Positions 1-9,697 of a stretch of 64,000 nucleotides of DNA are shown one piece after another. Made by a program: the position numbers and the translations under genes. Source of the DNA: Bacteroidales bacterium (lineage in GTDB: Bacteria; Bacteroidota; Bacteroidia; Bacteroidales; Muribaculaceae); NCBI GenBank assembly GCA_910575615.1, contig CAJTEX010000003.1, positions 1 to 64,000 on the forward strand, in the 5' to 3' direction. Each line of letters begins with the position of its first letter. Positions within the stretch are counted from its first letter, which is position 1. Below the pieces are notes generated by a model. That model was not told where the DNA came from. It saw only the letters and a program-made list of their open reading frames with translations, and did no database searches.

Positions 1-164
1 AAATCAAGGCGTTCAGAACACAGTTCCGGGGAGTCGGCGACATCAGGTTCTTTATGTTCAGACTGGCCACTCTATACTCTTGACATCACCCTCCGCCCAC
101 CGGAAAAATCCGCTGACCCCCCATATCCCCCTCACACGTGCCCGGCACACCCCTTCCCCGGAAA
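1..164. other. Intergenic, nothing recognised
   Basis: No convincing reading frame, promoter or RNA is visible at the left edge. The sequence is C-rich and leads into the repeat region that follows. Confidence 0.5.
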
Positions 165-535
165 GGGTCTCACGCAGATGCCGCAGATACCGCAGACACG
201 CGGATTCCCGCGGATGATTGGGATTAAATGAGATTTCTCGGGATTGGCGGGGATTGGCTCACAGATTCCACAGATTACACAGAGGCCATCCGGACGCGTC
301 GCTGCCCCTATCCGTGAATCCTGTGGAATCTGTGAAATCTGTGGAATCCGTGTAATCTGCGAGCCTCCCCGGGAGCGGAGCGACCTATGTTATATGCGAG
401 AAATCCGCGTATCTGCGGTATCTGCGTGCGACCTTTTTTGATGATTAGGCCGTCAGACCTGGGGTGGCTATTATGCACGTAAAAACTCACGCAGATACCG
501 CAGATACGCAGATTCCAGTGGATTTTGGGTCGGGT
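165..535. repeat. Composite intergenic repeat, copy 1
   Basis: This non-coding stretch is packed with degenerate short units built on CAGAT, ATCTGCG and ATCTGTG in both orientations. It also holds a non-periodic core at 447-480 (GCCGTCAGACCTGG, then TGGCT and TTATGCAC) and a CCATCCGGAC element near 286-295. The same core, the same CCATCCGGAC element and the same kind of units recur at about 53645-53960 on the opposite strand, so this is a dispersed repeat family rather than chance low complexity. The short open frames inside it read only the repeats and are not taken as genes. Confidence 0.75.
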
Positions 536-600
536 AGGATTTGTGGTGACTTTTCTGGATGATTCTTGACGAGATTACTGTCAGTATGGGTTGGAAATTA

Positions 601-641
601 GACTCCCCGGCGGAACGGTTGAACCGTCCCGCCGGGGAGTC
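601..641 (-). terminator. Strong hairpin terminator
   Basis: A 13-bp perfect stem (601-613 with 629-641) encloses a second small stem. It lies downstream of the minus-strand T9SS cargo gene ending at 686. Only a short T-rich stretch follows on the minus strand, so it may work in both directions. Confidence 0.7.
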
Positions 642-685
642 AGGTATATAAAGGGAGGTTTAGGCGGTAAAAGTGCTGCCGCAGG

Positions 686-1396
686 TTACTTGACAATCAG
701 TTTGCCTGAATGGGTCTGGCCTTTGTCATCTGTGACTTTGAAGGGATGCACTCCGCTTCCGAGGTTCTGGGAGGGGAGTTCAAGTGTGCCCTCGCCGCCG
801 ACCATGCGGATTTCCTTTGTTCCGGCGGCATTATACACATTTATGTCGGCGATTGTCCCCTCAGGAAGCTGGAAGCGCACCATTTCCCCGGCGTTGGCTG
901 GATTGGGGAACACTCTGACCCCTTCAAGTTTGCGCACGGATACGAGGCTGTTGGTGTGGCTCTCGAGCGCGTAGAGGGTGTATTCACCGTTGTCGTAGGT
1001 GTAAATGTAGTTCTTCTTACCTACACGCATCAGATTGGGGGATGGGATAGTGCCAAGCATCTCGCTTTGTTCGTTGTAGACCTTCCATTCCCCGTCGCTG
1101 ATGACAACCACTTCATAGAGGTCGTCGGAATTGAACAGGTGCTGCGAGACCACCACCTGGTCCATCTGGGCAATGCTCTCCGACTCTGAGAGCGCCAGAG
1201 AGAAAGATTTGTAAATCGAGAAGTCGTCATTGTAGATGTTGACTGTGGCGTCATTGTAACCGGCCATCCGGGAGACAGGGTCGGAGGTGAACGCTGTCCA
1301 GCCTTTGGCGTTGCCGACTTCGGTGGTAGTGATGTATTGAGCTGATGCCGATGCCCATCCAAGGAGGGCCAGTGCGGCTATGATGATTTTTTTCAT
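686..1396 (-). CDS. Secreted protein with T9SS type A sorting domain
   Basis: This 236-residue protein has a signal peptide at about 1-20 (MKKIIIAALALLGWASASAQ), a middle domain with the motif LFNSDDLYEV at 87-96, and a C-terminal domain from about residue 160 that starts with VFPNPANAGE and ends in GKLIVK, the usual T9SS type A sorting signal. It is therefore expected to cross the outer membrane through the type IX system. No enzymatic motif is visible and the function is unknown. It lies 15 bp downstream of the broken SusD-like gene, whose N-terminal region carries the same LFNSDxLYEV motif in a similar context. The two genes may be cotranscribed, and a strong hairpin follows at 601-641. 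Confidence 0.85.
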   Translation of the reverse strand: MKKIIIAALALLGWASASAQYITTTEVGNAKGWTAFTSDPVSRMAGYNDATVNIYNDDFSIYKSFSLALSESESIAQMDQVVVSQHLFNSDDLYEVVVISDGEWKVYNEQSEMLGTIPSPNLMRVGKKNYIYTYDNGEYTLYALESHTNSLVSVRKLEGVRVFPNPANAGEMVRFQLPEGTIADINVYNAAGTKEIRMVGGEGTLELPSQNLGSGVHPFKVTDDKGQTHSGKLIVK

Positions 1397-1411
1397 TTTG
1401 TTCGGTGGGTT

Positions 1412-3076
1412 TTATCGTGATATTTCAAGTTTGGTTGGGGAAGAAGTCGGCAGGAGCTTAGGTGACGACGAGGGTTGATAATATTCGGATAGGATAGTCT
1501 CTATATGGTCAGGAAGCTGCAGATATTCCATGCCATCGTTAAGCATCTTGTCAGGATTGCCTGTAAGGATATATTTGTAACATGTGCGGATTTCGATAAT
1601 CTGGCCGTCGTAGATCCTATTGTTTCCGATGAATTGCAAGTCGTCAAAGCAGGTGTAGCTGTCTGAGGCGGTGATGGACTCATATCCATCAGCCTGGATG
1701 CCGGTGTAGTGCAGGGGCATGTTGACCAGGGAGGTCTCGAGGTCGACGATGATGTCCCTGTCAACGCCGTGAAAAAACGGATTTGTCCCTATCAGCAGTC
1801 TGATGTTCACTATCGATGGGTTGGAGATATTGCGGCGTATCAGGAACTCGCCTGAATAGGACCCATTGACAAGTCCTCCGAACTCATATTGGCAGTTTCC
1901 GCCGTTTTTCCATTCTCCCCATTCGCCGTATGCGTCGATTGATTCCTTGAATGGCACGGGGGTGACATGTGCTTTCAAGAGTGAGGCCACATGTGTATTC
2001 CCCTCGTCATCGGTCACGAGGTAGCAAAGATAGTTTTTGCCTTTGCCTACGGTCTGGGTGAAGCTGAACTGTCCGGTGAAAGGTGAGGTTGACTTGAGGT
2101 CATCATAAGGCAGGGATGCCCCGTCTTCTATGAACGTTGCATACATCTTGTAGCCGTCATCCACATGGCCGGTGACGGTGATTGTCTCGCTGTCGGCATC
2201 GGTGAACATCAGACCTGAGACATAAACGGCGCTTTCAGGGGTCATGTTGACACTGTGTGACGGCTGGTTGCCAATCCACACGAGCATCTTCTGGGTGGTG
2301 GCCACATTCCCGGCTTCGTCGCGGGTGAACAGCACGATGTCGAGTTTCATGTCATATCCGCGTCCGGTTTCGCGTTTTGTCGCCTTGGATGCGCAGGCAT
2401 ACTCTTCCGAACGGTAGAACGTGTAGCTGTCGGTCCCGTAGACCTCTTGCTGGTATTCCTTGATTTGTTGCTCGGGAATCTCCACTTTGCCTGTCTCCGG
2501 GTCGAAATGTATGGGCAAGGTGCCGACGCCGGGGAGCTCAGGGGTAATCATCATCCACCCACTGTGATTGCTGAGGTCGGATGGGGATATTTTATATTCG
2601 ATTTGGCCTGCCGTGTAGACATACTGCGCGTCATACCAGTAGGCGAAATCGACGATGGGGGCCACCTCGCCATTTTCGGTGTAGACCACCGGGGCCTCTG
2701 CCACCGGATTGTTGTTCTCATCGGTCAGGGCCACATTGTCAAAACCGTATGTGACATAGGGGAATCTCATCAGCAGCAGGCTGTCGTCGGGGGCGATGTT
2801 GAAGATATGGTTGCTGGGATAGCCGCCTCCGATGCGGTTGACCCCTTTGCCGAGACGCATCAGGTCATGGAAGCTCAGGCCCTCACCCCAGAATTCGATA
2901 CGCCTCTGCAGCCAGATCATGTCGCGCAGTTGCGCCGGGGAGACACCGGCCGGGATGGTGTATGCCGGGTCGCGATGCTCGTTGACAAATGAGAGAAGAT
3001 AGCTCCTGGCTTCATCCACACGTCCTGCCATGGCCATTGCTTCGGCCACGATGTAATACATCTCCTCTACACGCAT
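1412..3076 (-). pseudogene. SusD/RagB-like gene, 3' fragment
   Basis: This 554-codon open frame is in the same frame as the fragment at 3089-4633 and is separated from it only by a TAA codon (3089-3091) and four sense codons, DYPL just before the first Met. The restored junction DYPLMRVEEMYYIVAEA matches the conserved YPLMR..E.....AEA segment of SusD proteins, and the following RRIEFWGEGLSFHDLMR is also typical. SusD similarity fades after about residue 90. The remaining 460 or so residues are beta-rich with no recognised domain and no T9SS sorting signal. An internal restart at the ATG of 3076 is possible but would make a protein without a signal peptide. Confidence 0.75.
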
Positions 3077-3088
3077 CAGGGGATAGTC

Positions 3089-4633
3089 TTACGCGTCGAA
3101 GCCTGTGCCGCCGTCATAATAGCGGCTGGCACCGTACTTCACCCCGAGATAGGGGATGGGTCTGATGTATGGACTCTGGTTGTCTGACAATGCCGCCGAC
3201 TGGCCGTTTCCATCAAGGAACAGGGCGCGTCGCACGTCGCTTGCCGGAATCTGAGAGAACAATGATGCGTTGATCTTGCGCGAAGTCACCGAGGAATATC
3301 CTGAGACGGCCAGCGGGCTCATGAATGACTGGAAAGAGAGCAGGTTCTGGGGATCCTCATCGAAATACCTCAGGCCCCACATCCAGGAATCGTCATCGAT
3401 GCAGGTGAACCCTCCTGGATGGATTTCAGAGGCCATGTATGGCCGTCCGTCGAATTTGGCGATGGCTGACCTTGCGTCGGCCTCAGCTTCGGCGTAACGG
3501 TGCATTATAAGGTTGGCACGGGCTCGCAGGCCGTATGCCGTGGCGACGCTAACCATCATCTTCGGCGCGTCGGGCGAAATCACCGACACCTCAGCCGCGT
3601 TGCCGTCGAGAAGCGCGATAGCCTGGTCAAGGTCGGCGAGTATGAAGTCGTAGGTCTCCTTGACCGTCGAGCGTCCTACTCCGGTGATGGATAAGTCCGG
3701 GGTGTTGAACTCTGTCACAAGCGGCACACAAGGTTTTGACTCGTTGCCGTAGTAGGTGAACTGGAATCGCTGGGCAAGATTCATATAGTTCCAGGCCCTG
3801 ACGGCGTAGGCGTTGGCCAGTATCGTGGCTTTTGTAGACGAGGCTTCCCCTCCTTTAAGACCCTTTATCAGCTGGTTGCAGCGGTCGACGGTATGGTAAT
3901 AGAAGAGGTAGGGCATCACGTTGGCATAAGCCTTCGTATTGTTGCGCATCTCGTAGTCTTGTTGCGAGATGAACCAGTTGTAGCCGTTGTCTTCCCCGAC
4001 CACATCGCTGCCGGCCGCGTCGGCCATTATTCCTATCGCGGGCGCGCCGAAATCGCTGTGCAACATGGAGCCCTCAAACAGCGAGCTCTGTTCTTTCAGC
4101 CACGCGGGCAGAGTCGCGTTGTATTTGTCTATCCAGACCTGCGACTCCTCGACATCCTCTATCACGTTGGACCCGCCGACATACATGTTGTCATCCTCCG
4201 TGACGTAGACATAGTTGCCGTTAAGGACTCCGAGGAACTGGCCGCGCTCGTTGTAGAGGTCGCCTGAGGTGAACAACACCTCATACAGTCCGTCGGAGTT
4301 GAACAGGTCGCTGGTCAGGATGTATGAGTGGCTCTCTTCCGCCCCTTTGACCACGGTCACAGAGGTGGGAGTGCCGACGCTGACCATCACATTGATGGTG
4401 AATTGCTTGACGACATTAAGGTCGCTGTCGTAGAGCTTGAATTCATAACCTTGGTTGGTGATGTCCCAGCTCACAAACCTGCCGTCGCCGTTGTCGCGCA
4501 AGCCGTCAGGGGTGGCTGACACAGTCACCGGGGCTCCTATGTTCAATGGAGGAGCGCTTTCCGCCGCTGTTGGAAGCAGAAACGTAGCTGTTGCCAGCAG
4601 CAGTCCCGGCATCAGCTTCTCGATAAGTTTCAT
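3089..4633 (-). pseudogene. SusD/RagB-like gene, 5' fragment with fused N-terminal domain
   Basis: The start chosen is the ATG at 4633 (MKLIEKLMPGLLLATATFLL, a signal peptide). The longer frame begins with TTG inside the promoter -7 element and is rejected. Residues 30-150 form a beta-rich domain containing LFNSDGLYEV (110-119), shared with the T9SS cargo gene downstream. From about residue 160 the protein is SusD-like: HSDFGAPAIGIMAD, then YAVRAWNYMNLAQRFQ and the TPR-like helices. The frame stops at TAA 3089 in the middle of the SusD fold. Typical SusD proteins are lipoproteins encoded beside a SusC TonB-dependent transporter; neither a lipobox Cys nor a susC gene is seen here. The gene is probably inactive, unless the stop is a sequencing error or is read through. 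Confidence 0.75.
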
Positions 4634-4675
4634 TGGTGAATGTGATTCATTGGTTGATAATCGATTAACTTGTCG

Positions 4676-4683
4676 CAAAGATA
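4676..4683 (-). promoter_or_regulatory. Promoter -7 element of the SusD-like gene
   Basis: TATCTTTG on the minus strand fits the Bacteroidetes TAnnTTTG consensus and lies 42 bp upstream of the ATG at 4633. No clear -33 TTTG was found. It rules out the longer TTG start. Confidence 0.55.
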
Positions 4684-4732
4684 ATTAAAACCAATGGTTT
4701 TCACCCCCCCAATTGTTAAATATATTTAAAAT

Positions 4733-4770
4733 AAGCAAGGAATCGCATCAATCAAATCTGATGCGATTCC
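4733..4770 (-). terminator. recA terminator
   Basis: A perfect 12-bp inverted repeat (GGAATCGCATCA, 4739-4750, with 4759-4770) is followed on the minus strand by a T-rich stretch. It lies 45 bp after the recA stop. Confidence 0.85.
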
Positions 4771-4815
4771 TGCGAATCCCCCTTCTGGGTATATGTCTGG
4801 CTGTGAGCCGCGCGA

Positions 4816-6018
4816 TTACTCCTCCTCGAGGGTGAAATCCTCGTTGAAGTCGTCGTCAAGCTCGACATCATCGAGTTCCTCGGCGTCGTCGGCATATTTT
4901 TCCTCTTCCTCAACCTTCTCCGAAGTGGTCTTGGGCTTGATTTTTGATTTCTTGCTGCCGGGGGCGGGGGAGTTCTTCAGTGCCTCCATGATTTTTGCCT
5001 CTATCTCGTCGGCGAGCTCGGGGTTGTCGTCGATGACGGCCTTGGCGGAGTCGCGTCCCTGGGCCAGCTTGGAGCCGTTGTAGCTGAACCATGAGCCGCT
5101 TTTGTTGATGATGTCGTATTCGACCCCGAGGTCGATGATTTCGCTGGCGCGGGAGATGCCCTGGCCGAACATGATGTCGAACTCGCAGCGTTTGAACGGG
5201 GGAGCCACCTTGTTCTTGACAATCTTGACGCGGGCATGCTTGCCGAGGACATTCTCCCCGTCCTTGACCGAGGTGCCGGGACGGATGTCGACACGCACCG
5301 ATGCGTAGAACTTCAGGGCGTTGCCGCCGGTGGTAGTCTCGGAGGGGCCGAACATCGTGCCGCCGATTTTCTCGCGCAACTGGTTGATGAAGATGCAGAC
5401 AGTGTTGGTGCGGGCTATGGTGCCGGTGAGCTTGCGCATCGCCTGCGACATCAGGCGCGCCTGGAGGCCCACGTTGCGGTCGCCCATGTCTCCCTCGATT
5501 TCGCTTTTGGGGGTAAGCGCAGCCACGGAGTCAACGACAAGGATGTCGATGGCCGACGAGCGAATCAGCTGCTCGGCGATCTCAAGGGCCTGCTCGCCAT
5601 TGTCGGGCTGGGAAATCAGCAGGTTGCTGGTGTCCACACCGAGTTTCTCGGCGTAGAAGCGGTCAAATGCATGCTCGGCATCGATCATGGCGGCTATGCC
5701 ACCGGTTTTCTGGGCCTCGGCGATGGCGTGGAGCGCGAGCGTGGTCTTTCCCGACGATTCAGGGCCGAATATCTCGATGATTCGGCCTCTCGGGTAGCCT
5801 CCCACGCCAAGCGCGTAATTCAGGCCGATGGATCCGGCGGGAATTACCTCTACTTTCTCCACGGCTTCGTCGCCGAGCTTCATTATCGCTCCCTTGCCGT
5901 AATCCTTTTCGATATGGTTGAGGGCTGCCGTGAGGGCGTTGAGCTTGGCCTGCTTGGGGTCAATCTCCTTGCCTCCCTTTTTGATGGGGGGCTTCTTGGC
6001 TTTGGTGTTCTTTTCCAT
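4816..6018 (-). CDS. recA: Recombinase RecA
   Basis: RecA forms ATP-dependent filaments on single-stranded DNA, carries out strand exchange, and triggers self-cleavage of LexA-type repressors. The 400-residue product has the Walker A motif GPESSGKTT at 85-93, the Walker B region [14 protein letters not shown] at about 158-171, and the DNA-binding L2 loop around [20 protein letters not shown]. The N-terminal extension is Lys-rich, and the last 50 or so residues are a long Glu/Asp-rich tail, longer than in E. coli RecA (353 residues) as is common in Bacteroidetes. The gene is monocistronic, with its own promoter at 6171-6201 and terminator at 4733-4770. No SOS-box-like operator was recognised. 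Confidence 0.98.
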   Translation of the reverse strand: MEKNTKAKKPPIKKGGKEIDPKQAKLNALTAALNHIEKDYGKGAIMKLGDEAVEKVEVIPAGSIGLNYALGVGGYPRGRIIEIFGPESSGKTTLALHAIAEAQKTGGIAAMIDAEHAFDRFYAEKLGVDTSNLLISQPDNGEQALEIAEQLIRSSAIDILVVDSVAALTPKSEIEGDMGDRNVGLQARLMSQAMRKLTGTIARTNTVCIFINQLREKIGGTMFGPSETTTGGNALKFYASVRVDIRPGTSVKDGENVLGKHARVKIVKNKVAPPFKRCEFDIMFGQGISRASEIIDLGVEYDIINKSGSWFSYNGSKLAQGRDSAKAVIDDNPELADEIEAKIMEALKNSPAPGSKKSKIKPKTTSEKVEEEEKYADDAEELDDVELDDDFNEDFTLEEE

Positions 6019-6170
6019 TTATGTCGTTTTTTGTTTTTTACGGGATTTGACGCGATGCCTTGGAGTCTGGCATCCTGGTGCAAAATTACAAATCGCAGGG
6101 GCAAGAATGTTGCACACCCGGGTTAAATTTTGCAACCGTCGCGTGTGGGCCTGCCGTGCAAGCAGGTTTA

Positions 6171-6201
6171 CAAAGGTAGCTAAAATGAGCCGGAACTGCA
6201 A
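6171..6201 (-). promoter_or_regulatory. recA promoter
   Basis: On the minus strand TTG (6199-6201), a 20-bp spacer and TACCTTTG (6171-6178) match the Bacteroidetes -33/-7 consensus. The implied 5' UTR is about 145 nt. Confidence 0.75.
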
Positions 6202-6361
6202 GCGGGCCACCCTGTCGTGAAGCCTTTTTTTGAATGTCTCAGATTTTTTTGAAAAAAATCATCCGCCGTCTGAACATTATCTGCCGACCTGTGTTTTAAT
6301 AGTACATAGCAAAATTACTTTTTCCATTGCAAGAAATGTGATAATGATTGGTTTATTATTT
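6202..6361. other. Intergenic, AT-rich, no gene recognised
   Basis: No credible reading frame was found on either strand. Because a plus-strand terminator follows at 6362-6398 and no plus-strand gene precedes it, a small RNA could end there, but no good plus-strand promoter was found. Confidence 0.35.
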
Positions 6362-6398
6362 AACGAGGAGTTGCCGTGATGGCAAGCCTCGTTTTTTT
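6362..6398 (+). terminator. Orphan rho-independent terminator
   Basis: AACGAGG (6362-6368) pairs with CCTCGTT (6387-6393), and TTGCC (6371-6375) pairs with GGCAA (6381-6385) inside it. A run of seven T residues completes it. It is oriented on the plus strand although no plus-strand gene lies upstream. Confidence 0.75.
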
Positions 6399-6482
6399 AT
6401 GCCCATCCCTGATGTCTTCGTGATGCAATGTTTTTCATTTCTGTTTTGGCGCCGCAGGTTGACCTTGCGGTCGCGGATATAG

Positions 6483-6526
6483 GACGAGGCTGCGTCGTAA
6501 CAACTTGTTTACGACACAGCCTCGTC
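6483..6526 (-). terminator. Long inverted repeat after secDF
   Basis: GACGAGGCTG (6483-6492) pairs with 6517-6526, and GTCGTAA (6494-6500) with 6509-6515, giving an 18-position stem with one mismatch. It sits 40 bp after the secDF stop. There is no T-run, so termination is likely but not certain. Confidence 0.55.
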
Positions 6527-6565
6527 TATGCTGGATAGCCTGTCAACAGGCGTTTAAGGGCTGGA

Positions 6566-9478
6566 TTACTTCACGGCTGCCTTGCCGGCGCGGCGCTGGT
6601 TGGTCAGGTAGGCGACGGGGGTTGCGATGAAGATGGTGGCCAGGGTGCCGACAACTACGCCGAAGAGCATGGCGAAGATGAAGGAACGGATGGAGTCACC
6701 GCCGAGGATGAAGATGCAGAGCAGCACCAGGAAGGTGGATGCCGAGGTCATCACCGTACGGCCGAGGGTCGAGTTGAGCGACTTGTTGATCAGCGAGCCG
6801 AAATCCTGCTTGGGATAGAGGCCGATGTTCTCACGCATACGGTCGAACACAACCACGGTATCGTTGATCTGGTAACCGATCATTGTCAGGATGGCGGCGA
6901 TGAAGCTCTGGTCGATTTCCATCGCGAAGGGGAACACGCCCCAGAAGAGGGAGTAGAAGCCGATGATGGCGAACGCTGTGAAGGCCACAGCCGCGAGCGC
7001 GCCCAGGGAGAAGGCGATGTTGCGGAAACGCAGCAGGATGTAGAGGAACATTGCCACGAGCGACAGAATCACGGCCACATATGCCTTGTTGCGCATGTCG
7101 TTGGCGACAGTCGGGCCCACGGTCTGGGAGGAGAGGATGCCCTGGGTCTCGTCGGTGGTCGAGAAGTCCTCGAGGGTCATGCCGTTGGGGAGGAGGCCTT
7201 CAGCCTTGAAGGTGTCGTAGAGTTTCTTGGTGATTTCCTCTTCGATGGCCGAAGCGTCTTCGTCAGATTTGATTTTGTAGTTGGTCGAGATACGTACCTG
7301 GTTGGAGTTCTCGATGGTGATTACCGATACGGCTGCGGTCTCGCCGTCGGCGTTGAACACCGGGGTGAGGGTTGCCTGGAGCTTGTCGGTCTGCACCGGT
7401 TTCTCAAACTTGACAACGTAGTTGCGTCCACCTGAGAAGTCGATACCCTGGTTGAGGCCCTTGGTGAAGAGCGAGATGACAACCACGAGGGCGAAGATGC
7501 CGACCACGAGCGTAGCCGCCTTGCGAGCGCCGAGGAAGTTGAAGTTGGTCTTGCTGAACATGTTGCGCGACAGGGCGGTATCGAATGTCAGCTTGCTGAA
7601 TGCCTTTGACTTGGCGCAGAGGATGAAGATGATGCGGGTCAGGTAGACTGCGGTGAAGAACGAGCAGATGATACCGATGATCAGGGTGGTGGCGAAGCCC
7701 TTGATGGGGCCTGTTCCGAAGAAGAGCAGGATCACGCCAGTGATGATCGATGTCAGGTTGGAGTCGAAGATGGCCGAGAAGGCGTTGGAGTAACCGTCGG
7801 CGATGGCGGTGCGCACATTCTTGCCTGCGCGGAGTTCCTCCTTGGCGCGCTCGAAGATAAGCACGTTGGCGTCAACGGCCATACCGAGGGCGAGCACGAT
7901 ACCGGCGATACCCGAGAGGGTGAGGACGGCCTGGAAGGAGGCGAGGATTCCGAAGGTGAAGAAGAGGTTGCAGATAAGTCCGAAGTTGGCGATGAGGCCG
8001 GGGATGAGTCCGTAGACAACGCACATGAAGACCATCAGCAGCACCAGGGCCAGGACGAACGACCAGATGCCGCTCTCGATGGCCTGCTGGCCGAGCGACG
8101 GGCCGATCACCATGTCGGAGATGATGTCTACCTTGGCGGTCATCTTTCCTGACTTGAGGACGTTGGCGAGGTCTTGAGCCTCGTCGACGGTGAAGTCGCC
8201 GGTGATCTGCGAGCGTCCGCCTTCGATGGCTGTGCGGATGTTGGGATAGGAGTATACCTGTTCGTCAAGCACGATGGCGATGGGGTGGCCGATGTTGGCC
8301 TGGGTGAGGCGGCCCCATTCGCGGGCGCCTTCTGAGTTCATTGTCATGGAGACCACATTGCCCTGGAGCTGGTCATAGTCGCTGGAGGCGTTGATGACGC
8401 AGGAGCCGTCGAGGGCGGCTTTGCCGTTGTTGGTCTTCAGGGCGATGAGCTGGTAGGTGTCGAGCTCGCGCTGCATGCCGGACACGGTGTCCTGGTACTG
8501 CACGGGGGTGGGCTTGACGCTCCAGCGGAGTTTGAGGTTGGAGGGGAGGAACTGCTGGGCGACGGGTGATTTCAGGATTGAGTCGACCGCGTCTTTCTGC
8601 TTGGCTGATACGATGGCCAGCACGGGGGATTCGCCGCTGCCCACAGAAAGGAAGTTCTGGCGGAGCGAGGGCTTGCCCTGGGCGGCGAGGGCGTTGTCGA
8701 GCTGGGCGACTGCGCCTGCAATCTGGCCTGCGCCGTAGCATTCGTAGAACTCGAGGTTGGCCGAACGCTGGAGCAGCTCGCGCACACGCTGGTGCTCTTT
8801 CACGCCGGGAAGCTCAAGGAGAATCTGGCCGTCGTTGTCCTGGAGCACCTGGATGTTGGGCGATACCACGCCGTATGCGTCGATACGGTTGCGCAACACG
8901 TTGGTGGCGGAGTTGTTGACGCGGTCTTTCACCTCGGCCTTAAGGGTCTGGGCCACGGAGTTATCGCTCTGGCCCGACTTGATGATCGAGTTGAAGACAA
9001 CCGAGAAGTCGGCTCCGGAGTTGAGTTTGCGGTATTGCTGGACGAAGGTACCGACATAGTCAGAGGCGTGGTTGCCCTTGATGATGGAGTCGGTGGCGGC
9101 CAACGCGCGGTCGAATGCGGGATCGGCGTCGGAGTTCTTCATCGAGCGGAGCATGTCGGGCATTGAAACCTGGAGGATGACGTTCATACCTCCCTTGAGG
9201 TCAAGACCGAGGCCTACGCCCCATTTCTGTACTTCGTTGTAGTTGTAGCCCAACCAGACGGGGGTCTTGCTGATTGAGTCGATGTAGGCCTTGTAAGCCT
9301 TGTTGTACTGCTCGGAATTCTTGCCTTGTTGTCCGGCCTGGAGAAGCGCGTACTGCTCGGCCTTGGCTTCCTGCTTGCTGCTTACAAGGGAGAAAGAGAG
9401 GTAGAACAGGCACACGAGCACCAAGAAAATCGCGATAACACCGGCAATGATGCTTCCGAGGGTTCCTTTGCTTTGCAT
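6566..9478 (-). CDS. secDF: Protein translocase subunit SecDF (fused)
   Basis: SecDF uses the proton gradient to help pull preproteins through SecYEG on the periplasmic side of the inner membrane. The 970-residue protein joins SecD and SecF: a first membrane segment at about 9-31, the SecD motif LGLDLKGGMNVILQV near 90-104, a large periplasmic region, the SecD membrane block from about 450 to 620, then a SecF part with GIDFSGGRNYVVKFEKP and a final membrane block ending near residue 955. The conserved membrane Asp regions (LALGMAVDANVLIFER and IGYQINDTVVVFDR) are both present. The fusion is the normal form in Bacteroidetes. The gene is single, with its own promoter. Confidence 0.97.
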   Translation of the reverse strand: MQSKGTLGSIIAGVIAIFLVLVCLFYLSFSLVSSKQEAKAEQYALLQAGQQGKNSEQYNKAYKAYIDSISKTPVWLGYNYNEVQKWGVGLGLDLKGGMNVILQVSMPDMLRSMKNSDADPAFDRALAATDSIIKGNHASDYVGTFVQQYRKLNSGADFSVVFNSIIKSGQSDNSVAQTLKAEVKDRVNNSATNVLRNRIDAYGVVSPNIQVLQDNDGQILLELPGVKEHQRVRELLQRSANLEFYECYGAGQIAGAVAQLDNALAAQGKPSLRQNFLSVGSGESPVLAIVSAKQKDAVDSILKSPVAQQFLPSNLKLRWSVKPTPVQYQDTVSGMQRELDTYQLIALKTNNGKAALDGSCVINASSDYDQLQGNVVSMTMNSEGAREWGRLTQANIGHPIAIVLDEQVYSYPNIRTAIEGGRSQITGDFTVDEAQDLANVLKSGKMTAKVDIISDMVIGPSLGQQAIESGIWSFVLALVLLMVFMCVVYGLIPGLIANFGLICNLFFTFGILASFQAVLTLSGIAGIVLALGMAVDANVLIFERAKEELRAGKNVRTAIADGYSNAFSAIFDSNLTSIITGVILLFFGTGPIKGFATTLIIGIICSFFTAVYLTRIIFILCAKSKAFSKLTFDTALSRNMFSKTNFNFLGARKAATLVVGIFALVVVISLFTKGLNQGIDFSGGRNYVVKFEKPVQTDKLQATLTPVFNADGETAAVSVITIENSNQVRISTNYKIKSDEDASAIEEEITKKLYDTFKAEGLLPNGMTLEDFSTTDETQGILSSQTVGPTVANDMRNKAYVAVILSLVAMFLYILLRFRNIAFSLGALAAVAFTAFAIIGFYSLFWGVFPFAMEIDQSFIAAILTMIGYQINDTVVVFDRMRENIGLYPKQDFGSLINKSLNSTLGRTVMTSASTFLVLLCIFILGGDSIRSFIFAMLFGVVVGTLATIFIATPVAYLTNQRRAGKAAVK

Positions 9479-9606
9479 GTGTTAGATAAAAATTGTTATG
9501 AAGTTATTGTTAATTTTCGTCTAAATGATTGGTTGTCAGCTTGATGGGCTAACGCGCAAAAGGGCGTGGACACCCCGAGGGGCATAAACGCCTAATTTTC
9601 AGCTTG

Positions 9607-9638
9607 CAAATATACGAATAATCGTTGGTTAAAACAAA
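9607..9638 (-). promoter_or_regulatory. secDF promoter
   Basis: On the minus strand TTTG (9635-9638), a 20-bp spacer and TATATTTG (9607-9614) give a full consensus match. The implied 5' UTR is about 120 nt. Confidence 0.8.
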
Positions 9639-9657
9639 CGATTTCGCGGTTTCGGCA

Positions 9658-9696
9658 TAAAAAAGCGGCGTGGTCGCCTGCCATTCCCCGCTAAAA
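9658..9696 (-). terminator. dnaX terminator
   Basis: A short stem (AGCGG with CCGCT) starting at the dnaX stop codon is followed by six T residues on the minus strand. The stem is weak but the position fits. Confidence 0.5.
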
Positions 9697-9697
9697 G

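Noticed and set aside
244-490. Short open frames on both strands within the left repeat
   Set aside because: They only read the degenerate CAGAT/ATCTG repeats, with no start context, domain or sensible composition.
165-535. CRISPR array
   Set aside because: The units are short, degenerate and in both orientations, with no constant repeat or spacer length and no cas genes.
4634-4678. Upstream TTG start for the SusD-like gene
   Set aside because: The TTG overlaps the -7 promoter element; the ATG at 4633 begins a proper signal peptide.
5236-6126. 296-codon plus-strand frame
   Set aside because: Antisense shadow of recA created by GC-rich codon bias; no motif or start signal.
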